This document shows, in pieces, positions 36,810-49,299 of a DNA stretch of 64,000 nucleotides (its first letter is position 1; every line of letters starts with the position of its first letter). This DNA comes from Saccopteryx bilineata. Taxonomy: Eukaryota; Chordata; Mammalia; Chiroptera; Emballonuridae. The position numbers and the translations under genes are program-made. The DNA is taken from the NCBI RefSeq assembly GCF_036850765.1, contig NC_089490.1, positions 126,508,522-126,572,521 of the forward strand, written 5' to 3'. Below the pieces are notes generated by a model. It was not told the origin of the DNA, did no database searches, and was given only the letters and a program-made list of their open reading frames with translations.

Positions 36810-38097
36810 CTAAAGAAGAAAGCACAAGAGAACCCAGATGAAGACCTAAGTCATCCCTTGAGGATATGACAAGTCTAAGAATACTAACCAGGACTGAGAT
36901 GTGGGCAATTCATAGAAGATGTACCCCACCTTCCCTTGGTACCAGATGTCTGTGCTTAGTCAGGTTTTCTATATTAATGTTCCCACAGTCTCTTTTGTCA
37001 TTTACAAGATAAGAGAGGAGCCTACAGGATTTCTAAGAATACAGAGACAAGATGAAAAGTCAACAAAACCACTGCTACAGGCCTTGCAGTGTTTAGGCTG
37101 TAACGGAGACATGATGGGTATTCATCAAATTGTAATAAATTGAGCATGCCTAAGGAAGAGCTAAAAAAAAAATGATTTTTTTGTGTCTTTGGTCATCCAG
37201 AACTAACCATTTCTTCCAATGGGGGGAATTCCTTGATAGAGTATTTGGAAAAAATAATATATTACTTGAAGCAATTTATAATATAAATTATACTATAAAT
37301 TAAGCATCTTACAATAAAGAGTCTCAATATCATCTAGTCTTCAACCATCAGTCCCTCTGAAATGCCTCTCACATCCTCTGTTTCCACCCAACAGCCACCA
37401 GGTCTGTTGACCCCACCTTCATTACTTACTATCTACAACACCTGCTTCTTCATATTATTCACACTGCCACCTGGCTGAGATTTTTAGTAATTCTTAATTA
37501 ATCTGCCCTCCTCTAGTCTATTCCTGATAATCCTATCCAGCAAACCAATAACTACTTACTTACATATAATGATATTTTCACCCACCCCAAATTTTAATGA
37601 CATATAGCTTTTAAACTCCCATAATGAGTCTAACTTGTCCTTTCAATCACGTATAATGCTCATCCATTAAAACTCTGAAACTCTACCAATTGATCATCTA
37701 CATGTAACCTAATATTTATTCCAGCTCATGTCTTGAACATTTTTTCAGCACTTTAGCCTAAGTCGTTCGCACCAATGAAATTCTCTACAATTATGTGGGT
37801 GGGAAGATGTCTTTAATGGGTTGAACTGTATCTCCCTCAAAATACACATATTGACGTCTTAACCCCTAGTACTTCATAATGTGACCATAATTGGAGATCA
37901 GGCCTTTACAGAGATAATTAAGGTGAAATATATTCATATGGGTGGGTGTTCACCCCATATGCATGGTAGAACATTAGAAAGTAAAGCTTGGTCCCCAATT
38001 AGAATTTGATATTTTCAACCATATTTTACTTGTGTTATTACAGATATTAAAAATGTAATTCAGAAAATATTCACACCATTTCCTGCTCATGTCGTAC
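36810..38097 (-). other. ITPR2: ITPR2 intron (1,288 bp)
   Basis: Short intron with a GTACGA donor and TTCTTTAG acceptor. It holds an MLT1 LTR fragment at about 37812-37975. The rest is AT-rich and unremarkable. Confidence 0.9.
37812..37975 (+). mobile_element. MLT1-type LTR fragment
   Basis: The 5' part of an MLT1-like LTR: 'gggttgaactgtatctccct', 'cttaacccctagtacttcat', 'aatgtgaccataattgga'. It is truncated on the 3' side. Confidence 0.7.
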
Positions 38098-38288
38098 CTG
38101 TAACTTTTCAATAATGTTTCTATAATCCCATGCAAGCCCTCCAAGAGCTTCCTTTAAGCGTGGCCCTGAACGAGCTGACAATCTCCACCCCATCGCCGCT
38201 CTCTGTACCATATTGGAATGGCTCTTCATGAAAAGAGTGTTAACTTGGCTATCCAGATCCACTGGGATAGCAATTCCACGGTTCTTTG
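38098..38288 (-). CDS. ITPR2: ITPR2 internal coding exon (third in window)
   Basis: The exon is 191 bp: two bases finishing the split alanine codon, then 63 codons ([19 protein letters not shown] to [12 protein letters not shown]). The acceptor is TTTTTTCAG. The donor is CAG followed by GTACGA, weaker than its neighbours but a standard GT. The stretch [20 protein letters not shown] separates type 2 from type 1, which in my recollection has a different sequence between KSH and LSAR, so the gene is ITPR2 and not a paralogue. The exon is in the regulatory solenoid. The intact frame and splice sites show this is a live gene and not a retrocopy. Confidence 0.96.
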
Positions 38289-38414
38289 CTGAAAAAAGAG
38301 AGATTTAAAATATTTTCCTCTTAATTTGACCAAAGCTTATTACACATTACCAAAATACTCTTACAAACAGAAAACAAACAAAAAAGAAGAAAAATTAAGA
38401 TACATACGTTCTGG

Positions 38415-38650
38415 GATGTCATGTATAGAAGGTGACTATACTTAAGCACTACTGTATATTTGAAAGTTGCTAAAGAGTAGATCTTAAAAAAAGTTTTCAT
38501 CAAAAAACATCTGTAACTATGTGAGATGCCAGATGTCAAGTGAATTCATAATGATAATTATTTTTCAATATATAGTTATAGCAAATCATTACGCTGTACA
38601 CCTTAATACAATGTTCTATGTTAATTATATCTCAGTATTTTAGTATTTTT
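38415..38650 (+). mobile_element. Old L1 3' UTR fragment
   Basis: 'gaaggtgactatacttaagc', 'tgaaagttgctaaagagtag' and 'cgctgtacaccttaata' are typical of L1M 3' UTRs. It starts about 125 bp beyond an ITPR2 exon. Confidence 0.75.
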
Positions 38651-39759
38651 TCAAAAGAGCATCAAACCTTTAAACTCTGCCATTAATTTGTTTTGTATAA
38701 TTGCAAAAGCTTTTAACCTAAAAGTAATTCCATTTTTAAGACCAACTGTTAAAATGGGCTTATTAAATGTTCAAGCAACTCATTTGATTTCTTAATGATT
38801 AATGTCTGACATGGACTTTATACAACATCACTATAGAAAAACTCTGCATAACAACCATGCAAATTTGTACCTTCCCAGGTGCCAAGGAAAATAAGAAAGC
38901 AGACAGAACACACATAAGAAATCCTGCCAGCCCATTCATCAGTATAATTAGTGTGTATTTGTCTGTTCACATACAAGTACATACACACAAAGTTTAAAGT
39001 GATAAAACACCTGAAAGAAAAAAATTTACTGGAAGATTATTTTAAAAATCTACATTGGAAAATGGCACACAGTACATGACCTTCTTCCTAAAATCAACTG
39101 AAATTTATATTTTATAAGACTTTGTATGACAATGTTAAAAAAAAAAAAAAAAGAGAATGCTTGCCATGAGGAAAACAGAAATGTTGAGGCATTTCTGCAA
39201 GCGGAGTGAAGAAGGGACTGGTCCCTCAGAGCCCTCAGAGAAGGAAGAGAAGAAACTGCTTCACAGGAGATTTAAGTTAGAAGAGGTCCTCCCAGGCGCA
39301 CAGTCAACCCACGCTAAGTGGGTTGGGGCTGGTGATGGGGTCTGGGGCTGTCACAGGACAACTCACTTAAGAATAGTATCTAAATAGCTTGGAATTGAAG
39401 GCCTGCCTCCCTCTGACTAACATAAACACAGTAGTTGGCAGCCAGCTATGAAGGTGTTGGGACCTGAACGAGAAGTGGAATAGAGTGTGAAAAAACTCCA
39501 AAGATCTTTCTCAAATAAGCAGCAGAGAGGAGAGAGCAGGGCAGCTCCAGCAATCCCTAAGCAAAGCCCTCCTTGTTTTAACACTTGGTAGTAGTCAACC
39601 TGTCTTCTGTTACACACACACATGCACACTCGCACACGCATACACACCAAAGGGAAGCCTGTGTATCATTCACACAGCCCCTCACCCTTGTCACTTACAC
39701 AGGAACGTTATTAGGAAACAGACCTTCAATTTCTGTCTTCTCTGCACTGGGAGCAGCTC

Positions 39760-40350
39760 TCCTGCCCCTGCCATGATCTCTCATCCGCTGACAGCATTCG
39801 CCTACACCAAGTTTGTCCCCAGCCCTTGCTGATCAGGAGCACCGCTCACCTGCTGAGCGGGTCACCACCTGCAGTGGTGCGGAGAGGACCGGAGACAGTG
39901 ATGACAAGAGCTCCACAGCCCTGTGTCCCCTGACCTCACTTTTTTCTAGCTGCAGCTTTCAAACCAGTGCCATCTCCAGGGACATCAGCACAGCAGCCAA
40001 GGTCACTGGGGCTGGAGCTGCCACAGTCGGGGTGGCTGGCTCTGGACTGGAAGGGGGGCTGAGTTTAGGGGCCTCATCACTGGTTATGCCAGGGATCCTT
40101 CTCTGAAGCCACGGTGCTTCTCCTACACTATTCGGGGCCTTGCCCTCTCGGAGGCCAGGGGGCTCTTTGACTGATGGTGGCTTTCCTCATCCTCTTCCCC
40201 ATGTGAAGGAACCGTCTCCACCTCCCATAGTTCTTTCTCCTGTGACTTGTCTGCTCTGTGTGCCCCTTTCCCTATACCTCCCCAGGTAGCCTGGGGGAAG
40301 CAGGTGGCTCAGGGTTTAAAAGAGGGACAAATAAACATAAAAATCTATAA
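39760..40350 (+). pseudogene. ATP5MC2: ATP5MC2 processed pseudogene
   Basis: This is a retrocopy of the nuclear gene for subunit c of the mitochondrial ATP synthase proton ring. The coding relic spans about 39795-40206, followed by a 3' UTR-like tail ending in an A-rich segment with an aataaa-type signal. Readable blocks are LIRSTAHLLSG in one frame, then [16 protein letters not shown] and [13 protein letters not shown] in a second, then a [12 protein letters not shown] block and an ALSEA block in a third. Frameshifts and several substitutions are obvious, and no introns are present. It therefore encodes no working subunit. The family assignment rests on these signature blocks. ATP5MC2 rather than MC1 or MC3 is chosen from the presequence and 3' UTR as I remember them. 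Confidence 0.88.
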
Positions 40351-40353
40351 TGC

Positions 40354-40790
40354 TGTTATGGGTTGAACTGTGCCCCCCCCCAAAAAATATATATGTTGAT
40401 GTTCCATTCAACAGTGCTTATTTGAAAGTATGGGCTTTGCAACTGTGAACAGGTTAAGTCAACATCATTTTAAATTAGGGTGGATCCTTAATCCAATATA
40501 ACTGGTGACCTTACAAGGAGAGGAGAGAAACAGAGACACACACAAAGGAGAAAACACTATGTGAAGGTAGAGGCAAAGATTGGATCTGTGCAGCTGCAAG
40601 CCAAGAAATGCCAACAAACACCAGACACTAAGAGAAAGACACGAACAGATTCATCTCTAGTCTTTAGAAAGAGCGTGAGGCTGCTGACACCTTGATTTCA
40701 AACATCTGGCCTCCAGAGCTGTGAGACAATACATTTCTGTTTTAATCCACCCAGTTATGGTGACTTGTATGACAGCCCTACAAAATGAAT
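40354..40790 (+). mobile_element. MLT1-type LTR (ERVL-MaLR)
   Basis: It starts 'tgttatgggttgaactgtg' and keeps MLT1 phrases in order: 'agggtggatccttaatccaa', 'tgacaccttgatttcaaaca' (ctgctgacacc region) and 'ctccagagctgtgagacaat', ending 'tgacagccctac'. It is a solo, degraded LTR of an ancient retroelement, directly after the ATP5MC2 pseudogene. Confidence 0.85.
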
Positions 40791-40854
40791 ATTAAAGCCA
40801 ACAACAAAGAGAAAAATGCAAGAACTTCCAGATTAAAAAAAGAAAAAGAAAACA

Positions 40855-41190
40855 AAAGGATCCCTACAGAAAATCAGACTGGCACCAGACTTCCCATCAT
40901 CAATACTGAATGCTAAAAGTCAGAATAATGGCTTTATAAATCACATGGATAAAGATTTTGAACCAAGGATTTATGCCATTAAACTAAAAATCAAATGTAA
41001 TACCTGGATAAAAACATTTCAGAACATGCAAGGCTCAGAATTTTTCTCTGAAACTCTATAAAAATTACTACCTCCAAAAAATGAGAAAGAATCTAAAAAA
41101 ATGTCAATGTGACTGAATACGGGAAATAATGGCAACTAAGTATGAACAGGCAAAGCAGAATAAAGCTAGGATCAAATGAAGCACCTGCTG
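40855..41190 (+). mobile_element. Ancient L1 ORF1 C-terminal fragment
   Basis: Matches the old L1M ORF1 end by phrase order: 'agacttcccatcatcaatac', 'gaatgctaaaagtcagaata', 'aaaacatttcagaacatgca'. It has no open frame. Confidence 0.65.
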
Positions 41191-41592
41191 GATATTAATG
41201 ATTGGAAAATTCTCATCCAGCTAGAAATATATAGCACTTTATTTTTGTCTCTAATGTTTATACTTTGAAAAATACTTACATATCATATATTACAAAGCTC
41301 TGAAATTTTATTTTTAAACTTCATCAACCTGTAAGATATTTCATTATATTATATGTCACAATTATAACAACATAAAACCTACAATCTAACAAGCAGTAAT
41401 TACATCATAGAGCAGGAGGGAGGAGGTAAAAACGAAGGCAGTGTGTTAGTTTCCTATTGCTCACAATGCGGAGCATAGAGACATTATGTAGAGGTTCTAA
41501 ATCAAGAGATAGATATATAAGGACATTATTTAAAATTATAGTGATAGTCACTGGAAAGTTTTTTTAAATGCATGAAATAGGAAGAAAAATGG

Positions 41593-41594
<2 letters not shown>

Positions 41595-41631
<37 letters not shown>
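41595..41631. repeat. (GA)n microsatellite
   Basis: About 18 uninterrupted GA units directly upstream of a VES SINE. Confidence 0.95.
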
Positions 41632-41635
<4 letters not shown>

Positions 41636-41652
41636 AATGAATAAATTAATCT

Positions 41653-41878
41653 GGCCTGACCTGTGGTGGCGCAGTGGACAAAGCGTCGACCTGGAATGCT
41701 GAGGTCGCTGGTTCAAAACCCTGGGCTTGCCTGGTCAAGGCACATATGGGAGTTGATGCTTCCAGCTCCTCCCCCTGTTCTCTCTCTATCTCTCCCTCTC
41801 TCTCTCTCTCTCCCCTCTCTCTCTAATAAAAATGAATAAATAAAATCTAAAAAAGTAAATAAATTTAAAAAATTAAAA
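41653..41878 (+). mobile_element. VES/Rhin SINE, short form
   Basis: Head 'cctgacctgtggtggcgcag', CT-rich tail and A-rich end. Short duplication attaatct at both sides (41645-41652, 41879-41886). It sits just after a (GA)n microsatellite. Confidence 0.9.
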
Positions 41879-42327
41879 AATTAATCTGGCTTGTTTCACA
41901 TAATGAAAGCAAAGCAACAATACTAGGAAATACTGAAGCTGAAAGATACTTAAAAATGTTTTTGAAAATAAACAATGTTAGCAACTGACACAAAAAGTTA
42001 CCAATTTAAACACAAGTTTAGGCTGAAGTTTTAGGGAAATAATAACAACCTCTGGTACAACCTTAAACAATCAATTGCACCACTGCCTAGATTTTTCTAG
42101 TCAATATTTTCCTAATACTCATTATGAATTTCCCTTTCCCAAAGCATACAATGTGTCTTTTATGTCCATCACTCATAGCAGAGTACCTGCACTCTTGTCC
42201 CATCTAAAGGACAGACACTGCCAAGACGCACATATGTTTATAAATACTTAATCCTGCACTGTGATCAAATCTTGGCAAGACTCTCATCCTTTTCTGGCTG
42301 TTTCACACATAAGCTGGGTTTACTTTA

Positions 42328-42566
42328 TTTTTTTATTTTTTATTTTTATTAGTAAATTTTTTTTAATTTTATTTATTTATTTATTTATTTATTTTTATTC
42401 ATTTTAGAGAGGAGGGAGAAATGGAGAGACAGAGAGAGAAGGTGGGGAGGAGCTGGAAGCATCAACTCCCATATGTGCCTTGACCAGGCAAGCCCAGGGT
42501 TTCAAACCAGCGACCTCAGCATTTCCAGGTCGATGCTTTATCCACTGCGCCACCACAGGTCAGGCC
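42328..42566 (-). mobile_element. VES/Rhin SINE, short form, long T-rich tail
   Basis: Minus-strand copy. The duplication aagctgggtttacttta is exact at 42311-42327 and 42567-42583. Its tail side holds a (TTTA)n microsatellite, about 42361-42396. Confidence 0.93.
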
Positions 42567-44150
42567 AAGCTGGGTTTACTTTAAATATTTACAAGTCAGA
42601 GGACAATACTGCTTATATGTTATTTTCTAAGCAACAAAAATTATAAAAATATCGCTCAAAAGATATTACAACCAAGTTTTCACTACTGTTTAAACAAATG
42701 ATGGATGGGTGGTGGGATTTATCTCTGCTTTAGGAATGAGGTACATTAGATACAATCATCAAATAAATGTTATTGCTATGAACAAAACTGAAATGCTCAA
42801 TGAAATGCTAATAACTCCGGTAGAAATGTAGCCCAACGGCAGTACCTCTGTCATTCTTAGTAGTGCAGTCCCCCACACCTCACTGATAAGCTCAGGAAAA
42901 TCACCTTCCAGATTCCCAGATGCCCTGGGAGCTGCTGCTACTACCCCACTGTGGCTAGCACCTCAGCCGTACCATGGGCAAACCAGGCGGACGGGACTCC
43001 AACATCCCAACATTTGTTGAAAGGATTTTTTTGAGAGGTGAGTGGTGTTCTCCAAATTATATCACTTTAATTGGTATTTTCTAGTCTCTTGTCTTAGCAC
43101 AAATTGTACAATATAAATTAACTGGGTAAAATATATTATTTTCTCATGCCCAAAGGTAAACTCTAAGCAAGGGCTAAATCACAATTTCTAGGAAATAAAA
43201 TTAACTATTCAATTAGGGAAAAGAGAATAGAAGTTAAAGTAAGTTAGCTGTGTAGATACTAATAAAAATTGTTCATGCAAATATAAAAATATTAATACCT
43301 TTAGAGACATGGCCTGAAATAGATTCTATACACTGTCAAAATATTCTAAATATTAATTTGAAAGTAAAGTTGACAATGCAAATTGGCTTTCTAGATATTA
43401 TTTTAAAATTAAAGCAACGTATATATAACCCCTGGTTCCTATTAGGTTTTTAAAGAATATTACTTATTCTTATGAAGCTTAATTCTTTTAAGTTTTTCAG
43501 CAAAGTGGCCATCATCCAAGTCATTTTTATTCATTGTTGTTTCTTAGGAAAATTAATAAACACCAGCATGATAGGCGTGAATCAGGACTGTTATTTGTGT
43601 ATCAGGACATTGATCCCCATTCAAACCAGGGGTTATACTCCCAGATGTCCATCTATGATTTTATTTACTCAGTGGAACAACCAGCAAGAAGGTAAAAAAA
43701 GAAGTTAAAGCAAAAAAAATTGTGACAAAAGAATAGAATTAATTTATGACCTCACTTTACAAGAACATTAATAACTGGAATAATATTTTTCAATGCAACC
43801 AAAAAATGATCAAAACTTAGCTTACTTTTATGAAGCTAGAAAAATTTTGTTGTAAATTGTATATAGATATTCTAGTTTCTCTTTAGATCATATAAATCTT
43901 TTGTCTTTAAATTGTGTATTGAAATGTGAACGAGGACATATTCTTGGGATTAACGGTTATTCTCTGTCCCTCTCCCGCTCAATAAAAAAGAATAAATTTT
44001 CTACAACTAGTCATTCTTCTGGCATGTAGCATTAACTCTGTGTGCTTTAGCAGTCACATAAAAGTTTAAAATGTGTAAAAAAAAATGTTCCTACTTTGCT
44101 GCTAAGTTAGAGTGCAACTGAGCTACTACCTTGCTAAAAATATTTCTTTA

Positions 44151-44345
44151 GCCTTGGCCAGGTAGTTCAGTTGGTTAGAGTGTTGTCCTGATATGCCAAG
44201 GTTTCAGGTTCAATCCCCAATCAAGACACATACAAGAATCAACCAATGAATGCATAAATAAGTGGAACAATAAATCAATGTTTTCCCCTTTCTCTCTCTT
44301 TCTCCCTTCCTCTCGCTCTGAAATCAATAAAAAAAAGTTTTAAAG
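44151..44345 (+). mobile_element. Old VES-type SINE
   Basis: The head 'gccttggccaggtagttcag' is followed by a B-box-like 'ggttcaatcccc' and a CT-rich then A-rich 3' end. Sequence divergence is high, so it is an older copy. Confidence 0.85.
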
Positions 44346-44478
44346 AATTTTTTTTTCAGAGAGTAGGTATATGGAGTCCTTTAAAAACTAATAAGAGAGA
44401 ACATGGGTTGTTATTAATGCATTTATCTTTTGTAGAACTTTGCCTAGAGATTGCTTGTTATCTAAACTGAGCTATTTT

Positions 44479-44520
44479 TAATTCATTGGTGCTTAATTCA
44501 TTGGTGCTTTAATTCATTGA
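44479..44520. repeat. Short tandem repeat, about 15 bp x 3
   Basis: aattcattggtgctt repeated with one base of slippage, the third unit diverged. Confidence 0.8.
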
Positions 44521-44899
44521 TCATTAGACTAACCTATTACAATTAGGCTTATAAATCCTGAAAATTCTCTGGATATGACAAGCCTTTACAGTCATTTTAA
44601 GATGTAATCAAAATCTATTTCTAATTATTATTCATTAAATGTTACATATTATGTAAAAAAAAATTTAATTAGACAAAAATTTTGATGGTACCTGCCAGAC
44701 CAAAACGTCTAAGAACACATATTTTACAGTGATAGATGCCCTTGAAAAAATGCTTAGAAAGATAACTGACAGTTAGGGGGAAAGGCAGCAGAAAGTGTAA
44801 GCATTAATTAGAACACTTGGTTGGTTGTCACGCCCACTATACAGGCCCTCAAGAACCGCAGGTGCACAAGAAAGGCATGATGGGTGGGCGGAGAGTGGC

Positions 44900-45840
44900 A
44901 CCTTTTCTGTATCTTGTCAAAATATCCAGGACCAATCTGTACTAAAGCACTGGTGTTTTTAAATATAAAGAATGTTAAAGATATGAAATATATCTTTTTA
45001 TTGGCACTCAAACTATACTGAATTAATCCCCAAAATGAATAAAGAATCTAACTTTATGGGTTATGCAAGAACTAGTATTGGCACACCTGACCAGTCATCT
45101 GGAATAAATAAAGATGATTCTATACCCTATACCTTACAACTAAATATATTCCAGAAAACTCAAAATTGTAAACAGCCACATCAAAAACACAAACAACAAA
45201 CAGAAAACCTACAACCATCAAAATTCTCAATGGGAATTTAAAAGAACATCTCAGACTGATCAAAAACATTCTGAAGATAAAAGAGAATCCAAAAGCCTAA
45301 AAGAGAATACGTTTCTGCCTCTATCAATAAAAATTCATATGACAAATAAAAAGTTAAGAAAAAATAGTTCCTTATATGCAAATAGCACATTTCCTTAATA
45401 AATAAAGGGTTATAGAAATTACTAAGGAAAAGAAAACCTTCAGAAAAAGCAAAGCACAAGAAGTAACAGTTCACTGTAAAGGAAAGAACAAATATTTAAT
45501 TATGTAAAAAGGTGTTTTATCCTGACTCATAAAAAGAGATATACACATTATAACTGTAATGATAATTTTTATTTAGAAGATTAGCAAAAATCTGAATATT
45601 TGACCACATACCACATTATCAAGAGAAAGATAGTCTCCTATGTTGCTTGTGGCATGTAAATTAACAATCTATACAGAGGACAGTATCTGTCATTTTAAAA
45701 TACCTAGAAATTCTACTCTTAGGTAGTTACCTTATTCTCCCTCATGTGCCAAATAATTGAACACAACATTAATATCCAACAATGGTGTTAAATAAAACAG
45801 AATAAAGGCACATAATAGAATATTATGCAGCCAATGACAA
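44900..45840 (+). mobile_element. Ancient L1 ORF2/3' fragment
   Basis: Degenerate L1 ORF2-end text: 'ttacaactaaatatattcca', 'agaatattatgcagccaatg'. All frames are broken. Confidence 0.6.
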
Positions 45841-45943
45841 GGGCAGAATATTCATTCGTTTGTACTCATCCATTTATTTTATTCATAAGATAAATACTTA
45901 TTGAGTACCTACTGTGCTCTAGGCACTGAGTCAGATTCTAGAA

Positions 45944-46437
45944 CAGGGGTCCCCAAACTACGGCCCATGGGCCGCATGCAGCCCCCTCAGGCCATTTATC
46001 CGGCCCCCACCGCACTTCTGGAAGGGGCAGCTCTTACATTGGTGGTCAGTGAGAGGAGCACAGGATGCGCTACAAAGCGCAGCATCACTCACTACAGTGC
46101 TACTTTCGGTGACGCGGGACACAGGCGTCACGGCTCCGGAAGCACATCATATCACTTCTTACGGCTAGCAGTGACAAATATTGAACCGGACATTGACCAT
46201 CTCATTAGCCAAAAGCAGGCCCATAGTTCCCATTGAAATACTGGTCAGTTTGTTGATTTAAATTTGTTTGTTCTTTATTTTAAATATTGTATTTGTTCCC
46301 GTTTTGTTTTTTTACTTTAAAATAAGATATGTGCAGTGTGCATAGGGATTTGTTCATAGTATTTTTTATAGTCCGGCCCTCCAACGGTCTGAGGGACAGT
46401 GAACTGGCCCCCTGTGTAAAATGTTTGGAGACCCCTG
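45944..46437 (+). mobile_element. hAT element (494 bp) with short transposase-like remnant
   Basis: Ends are 'caggggtccccaaactacgg' and 'tttggagacccctg', inverted repeats, with 8 bp duplications ttctagaa (45936-45943) and ctctagaa (46438-46445). A reading frame inside ends RLAVTNIEPDIDHLISQKQ, resembling the C-terminal tail of hAT transposases. The rest of the enzyme is missing, so it is an internally deleted derivative. The coding interpretation is inferred. Confidence 0.85.
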
Positions 46438-47214
46438 CTCTAGAACCATGTACCAGATGAGGTATTTAGTTTTATTGCTCTGTGATTTCTGTACATGTCG
46501 TATCTACCCTAGATGTACTAAATATTCATGGAAGGCAGGAAATATGGTTTGACAGACCGCATTTCCCCAACAACTAGATAGTAAAGGATCAGTATAAATC
46601 ATTTGAATTAATAAATACATGAAAAACTTTATAAGATTTTTGTCCTATTTTGTAACTAATTTAGATTTAATTTTTTCAGTAATGAGTTTTCAAAAACCAT
46701 AATCACATGAATTATGTCAAACTTTTTTTACAATCAACTATAACACCCCAGATACATGAAAATAGATATATTTTTTTTAATAGAGACTGAGTTTCTCTTC
46801 TCAAAGGGTTAATATATCCTACATGTTCAAATTGGGAGTAACAATTGGCTCAAATATTAATGCTGATTATTCAAATCATTTGTAAAAGATATTTTACAGA
46901 ATTCCCATTTGGAAAAAAGTTATGTTGCCAACAAAGTATCTAATATTAATCCCTCAAATCATTTAAAGTTTATGAAACATATGGGAAAAATCCTTTTTAA
47001 AGTGAAATAATATGGAAATCATTCTTGGATGCTTTTTCTCAAAGTACTTCTAACATGTACCATTGTATTGTACATAGATTGAGTAAACTGAGGAGCAATC
47101 ACTGACCAAGGGCAATAAGTACTCGTCCATATTTTGTATCTTCAAGGAATAAAACAGGTAATGTCTGTTTAAACTAATTTGTGATAATAGAGTATCACAC
47201 ATGTCTGTTAGCCT

Positions 47215-47380
47215 GTCAGTCTAAAAGGGATTCAGGTCCTGGCTCTGGTTCCCCCCTGTCTGTGTGACCCTGGTTAAGTTACCTAACCTCGCTAACCTCA
47301 GGTGCTCATCTGAAAAACAGGGCTAAGAAGTATGTCTTTATCACAGGCTCTGCCACTAATAAATGCTGGCTCTCTAAGCA
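47215..47380 (+). mobile_element. MIR
   Basis: 'attcaggtcctggctctggt', 'tgtgtgaccctggttaagtt' and 'ctcatctgaaaaacagggct' are in MIR order. Confidence 0.75.
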
Positions 47381-47904
47381 AGGTAAATACTGATTTAATG
47401 AGCGCTTTTGCTGATTTTACTACCTTTTGTATCTAATGTATAAATACAAATAATTAAGTATTTCTGATGATAGAAGAATTGAGCTAATGTACTTGAGAGC
47501 ACTTGAAAGTGCTAGGTAAATCTAACTGTAACAGATATTTGTATTCATGGGAACATGTTGACCAAATTGTAAATGCACTGAAAACTAGCTTACTAACAAC
47601 ATGGTATTCTCTTGACTTTGCTATATTTTTCTTAAATACATAACTTTGTTTCTTTAATATTATAGATTCTTACACATTTGAATTGTGTTAACTTTCAGTG
47701 CCTCTTTGTACTCTTAAAGAGTTGCTCAAACACAAACGTAATTTTGCACCTGAATCATAAACCTTCAGACAGATCCCTACCCAACTAGCAAGGTCTAGTT
47801 TATGTGTTAGGGCTTCCTAAGATAGCACTTCTGGGGTATCATGATATGGCATAAACTTCATACTTAAAAAAACATGGATGTCCTTTTTTCTTAATGCATT
47901 CTTT

Positions 47905-48020
47905 TTTTTAATTTTTTGTTTTATTGTGTTGACATGGTTTCAAGTGTCCCACTCAAGATAACACCATCTACACACTACATCATGCCCCTCCATGCCCCAT
48001 GCAAAGTCTCTTTTCATACC
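47905..48020 (-). mobile_element. L1 3' UTR fragment
   Basis: 'ttttattgtgttgacatggt' and 'aagtgtcccactcaa' match the reverse complement of the last 60 bp of the full-length L1 at about 55785-55840. Confidence 0.65.
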
Positions 48021-48119
48021 TGGATTTCAAGCCCAACTAAACTACTTACTAATTGGGCAACTTACTGAACCTTTTCAAGTCTAAATTTCAATATCTGAAA
48101 AATATGTGGGACATGGATT

Positions 48120-48860
48120 ATTGTCAGTCAACAAACATTTGTTAAACTGCTTAGTCAGCACCAGACACTTTCAGGACTTATTAATTAGTGAATAAAGTAA
48201 AGTTCTTGGCTTCATAGTTTAACACTCTAATGGGGGAGGCACACTACAAGAAAGCACAAACATACTTTCAAATAATGATAAGTGCTAAGAGGAAAATAAA
48301 ATAGTAAGATAGGATAAGGGATCATAGAAGCTATGGCACTGTATGGGAGGTACTGGAACACTGCACTGATTTTTGAGCATGTGGTAATCTGAGGGAAGAG
48401 GGAACAGCAAATGTAAATGCCCAAAGGTGAGAAACCTGGTGTAGATGAAAAACAGAAATAAGACCAGCATGGGTGGGGCAGGTTCTGGGGGGAGAGGAAG
48501 AAACCAGGAGAAGCAGATAAAGCTCATGATAAGGAATGTGAATCTTAGGGGCAATGGCAAGTTTAAGCAGGTAAGACAGAGGACCTGATTTACAATTGAA
48601 GACCTTTCTAAACTGCTAGGTAGGAAGTGGATTGCAGGAAGACAGGAGTGGAGGTGAAGTTCAATAAAGAGACTCTCTGTAATTCATGTCAGATCATGAT
48701 GGATTTGGACAAGGGTGTCACACAAGACAAAGAAAAAAATGTATTTTGGAAGTGAAACCCATAGATCCCGCCCTTGTGTTTAATGGCAGTGAGCCAAAGA
48801 AAAGAATCAAATATGACCCCTGAGGTATTTAAAAGAGAGTTAACTATAAAATAGTTATTC
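48120..48860 (-). mobile_element. L2 LINE fragment
   Basis: Minus-strand L2-like phrases are 'actctaatgggggaggcaca', 'ataatgataagtgctaagag' and 'gggaagagggaacagcaaat'. Confidence 0.65.
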
Positions 48861-49299
48861 TTTAGAGTGGGACAAAAAGCTGTCTCTTAGAGTCGTCATA
48901 TATTAGTTAAAACCCTATAGGAAGCTGTAAAAGAAGTCCACGCTCACCTTCAAGTGTTGGAAGATAAGTATTATATTTCCTTCAGATATTGTTTAAATAT
49001 TTTAAGTGTTTTTAATCACTACTCAAGCAAGGTAGGTTTAGATCCCTTTACTAACATAGATGCTAACTTCTAAAGGCCTTTCATGTTAGTTGTATGTTAC
49101 TCCACAATCAGCAGTCACCGATAAACAAAAAATATATATATAATCTAACCATCATAAAGCAGAATTTCCTTTTCACATTCTTCATCCTAGACAACAGCTT
49201 TCCATTAATGTCATTTTGCCAGGCACTTCATAGCTATTGTCTCTCAAAATCTAACAGAGGCGATAAGATGAGGACTTACGATGATGTAAGCTAGATTAA

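Noticed and set aside
45901..46236. 111-codon plus-strand frame
   Set aside because: Most of it lies inside the hAT element, and its first 43 bases are flanking sequence. It is not a gene, apart from a possible transposase tail.
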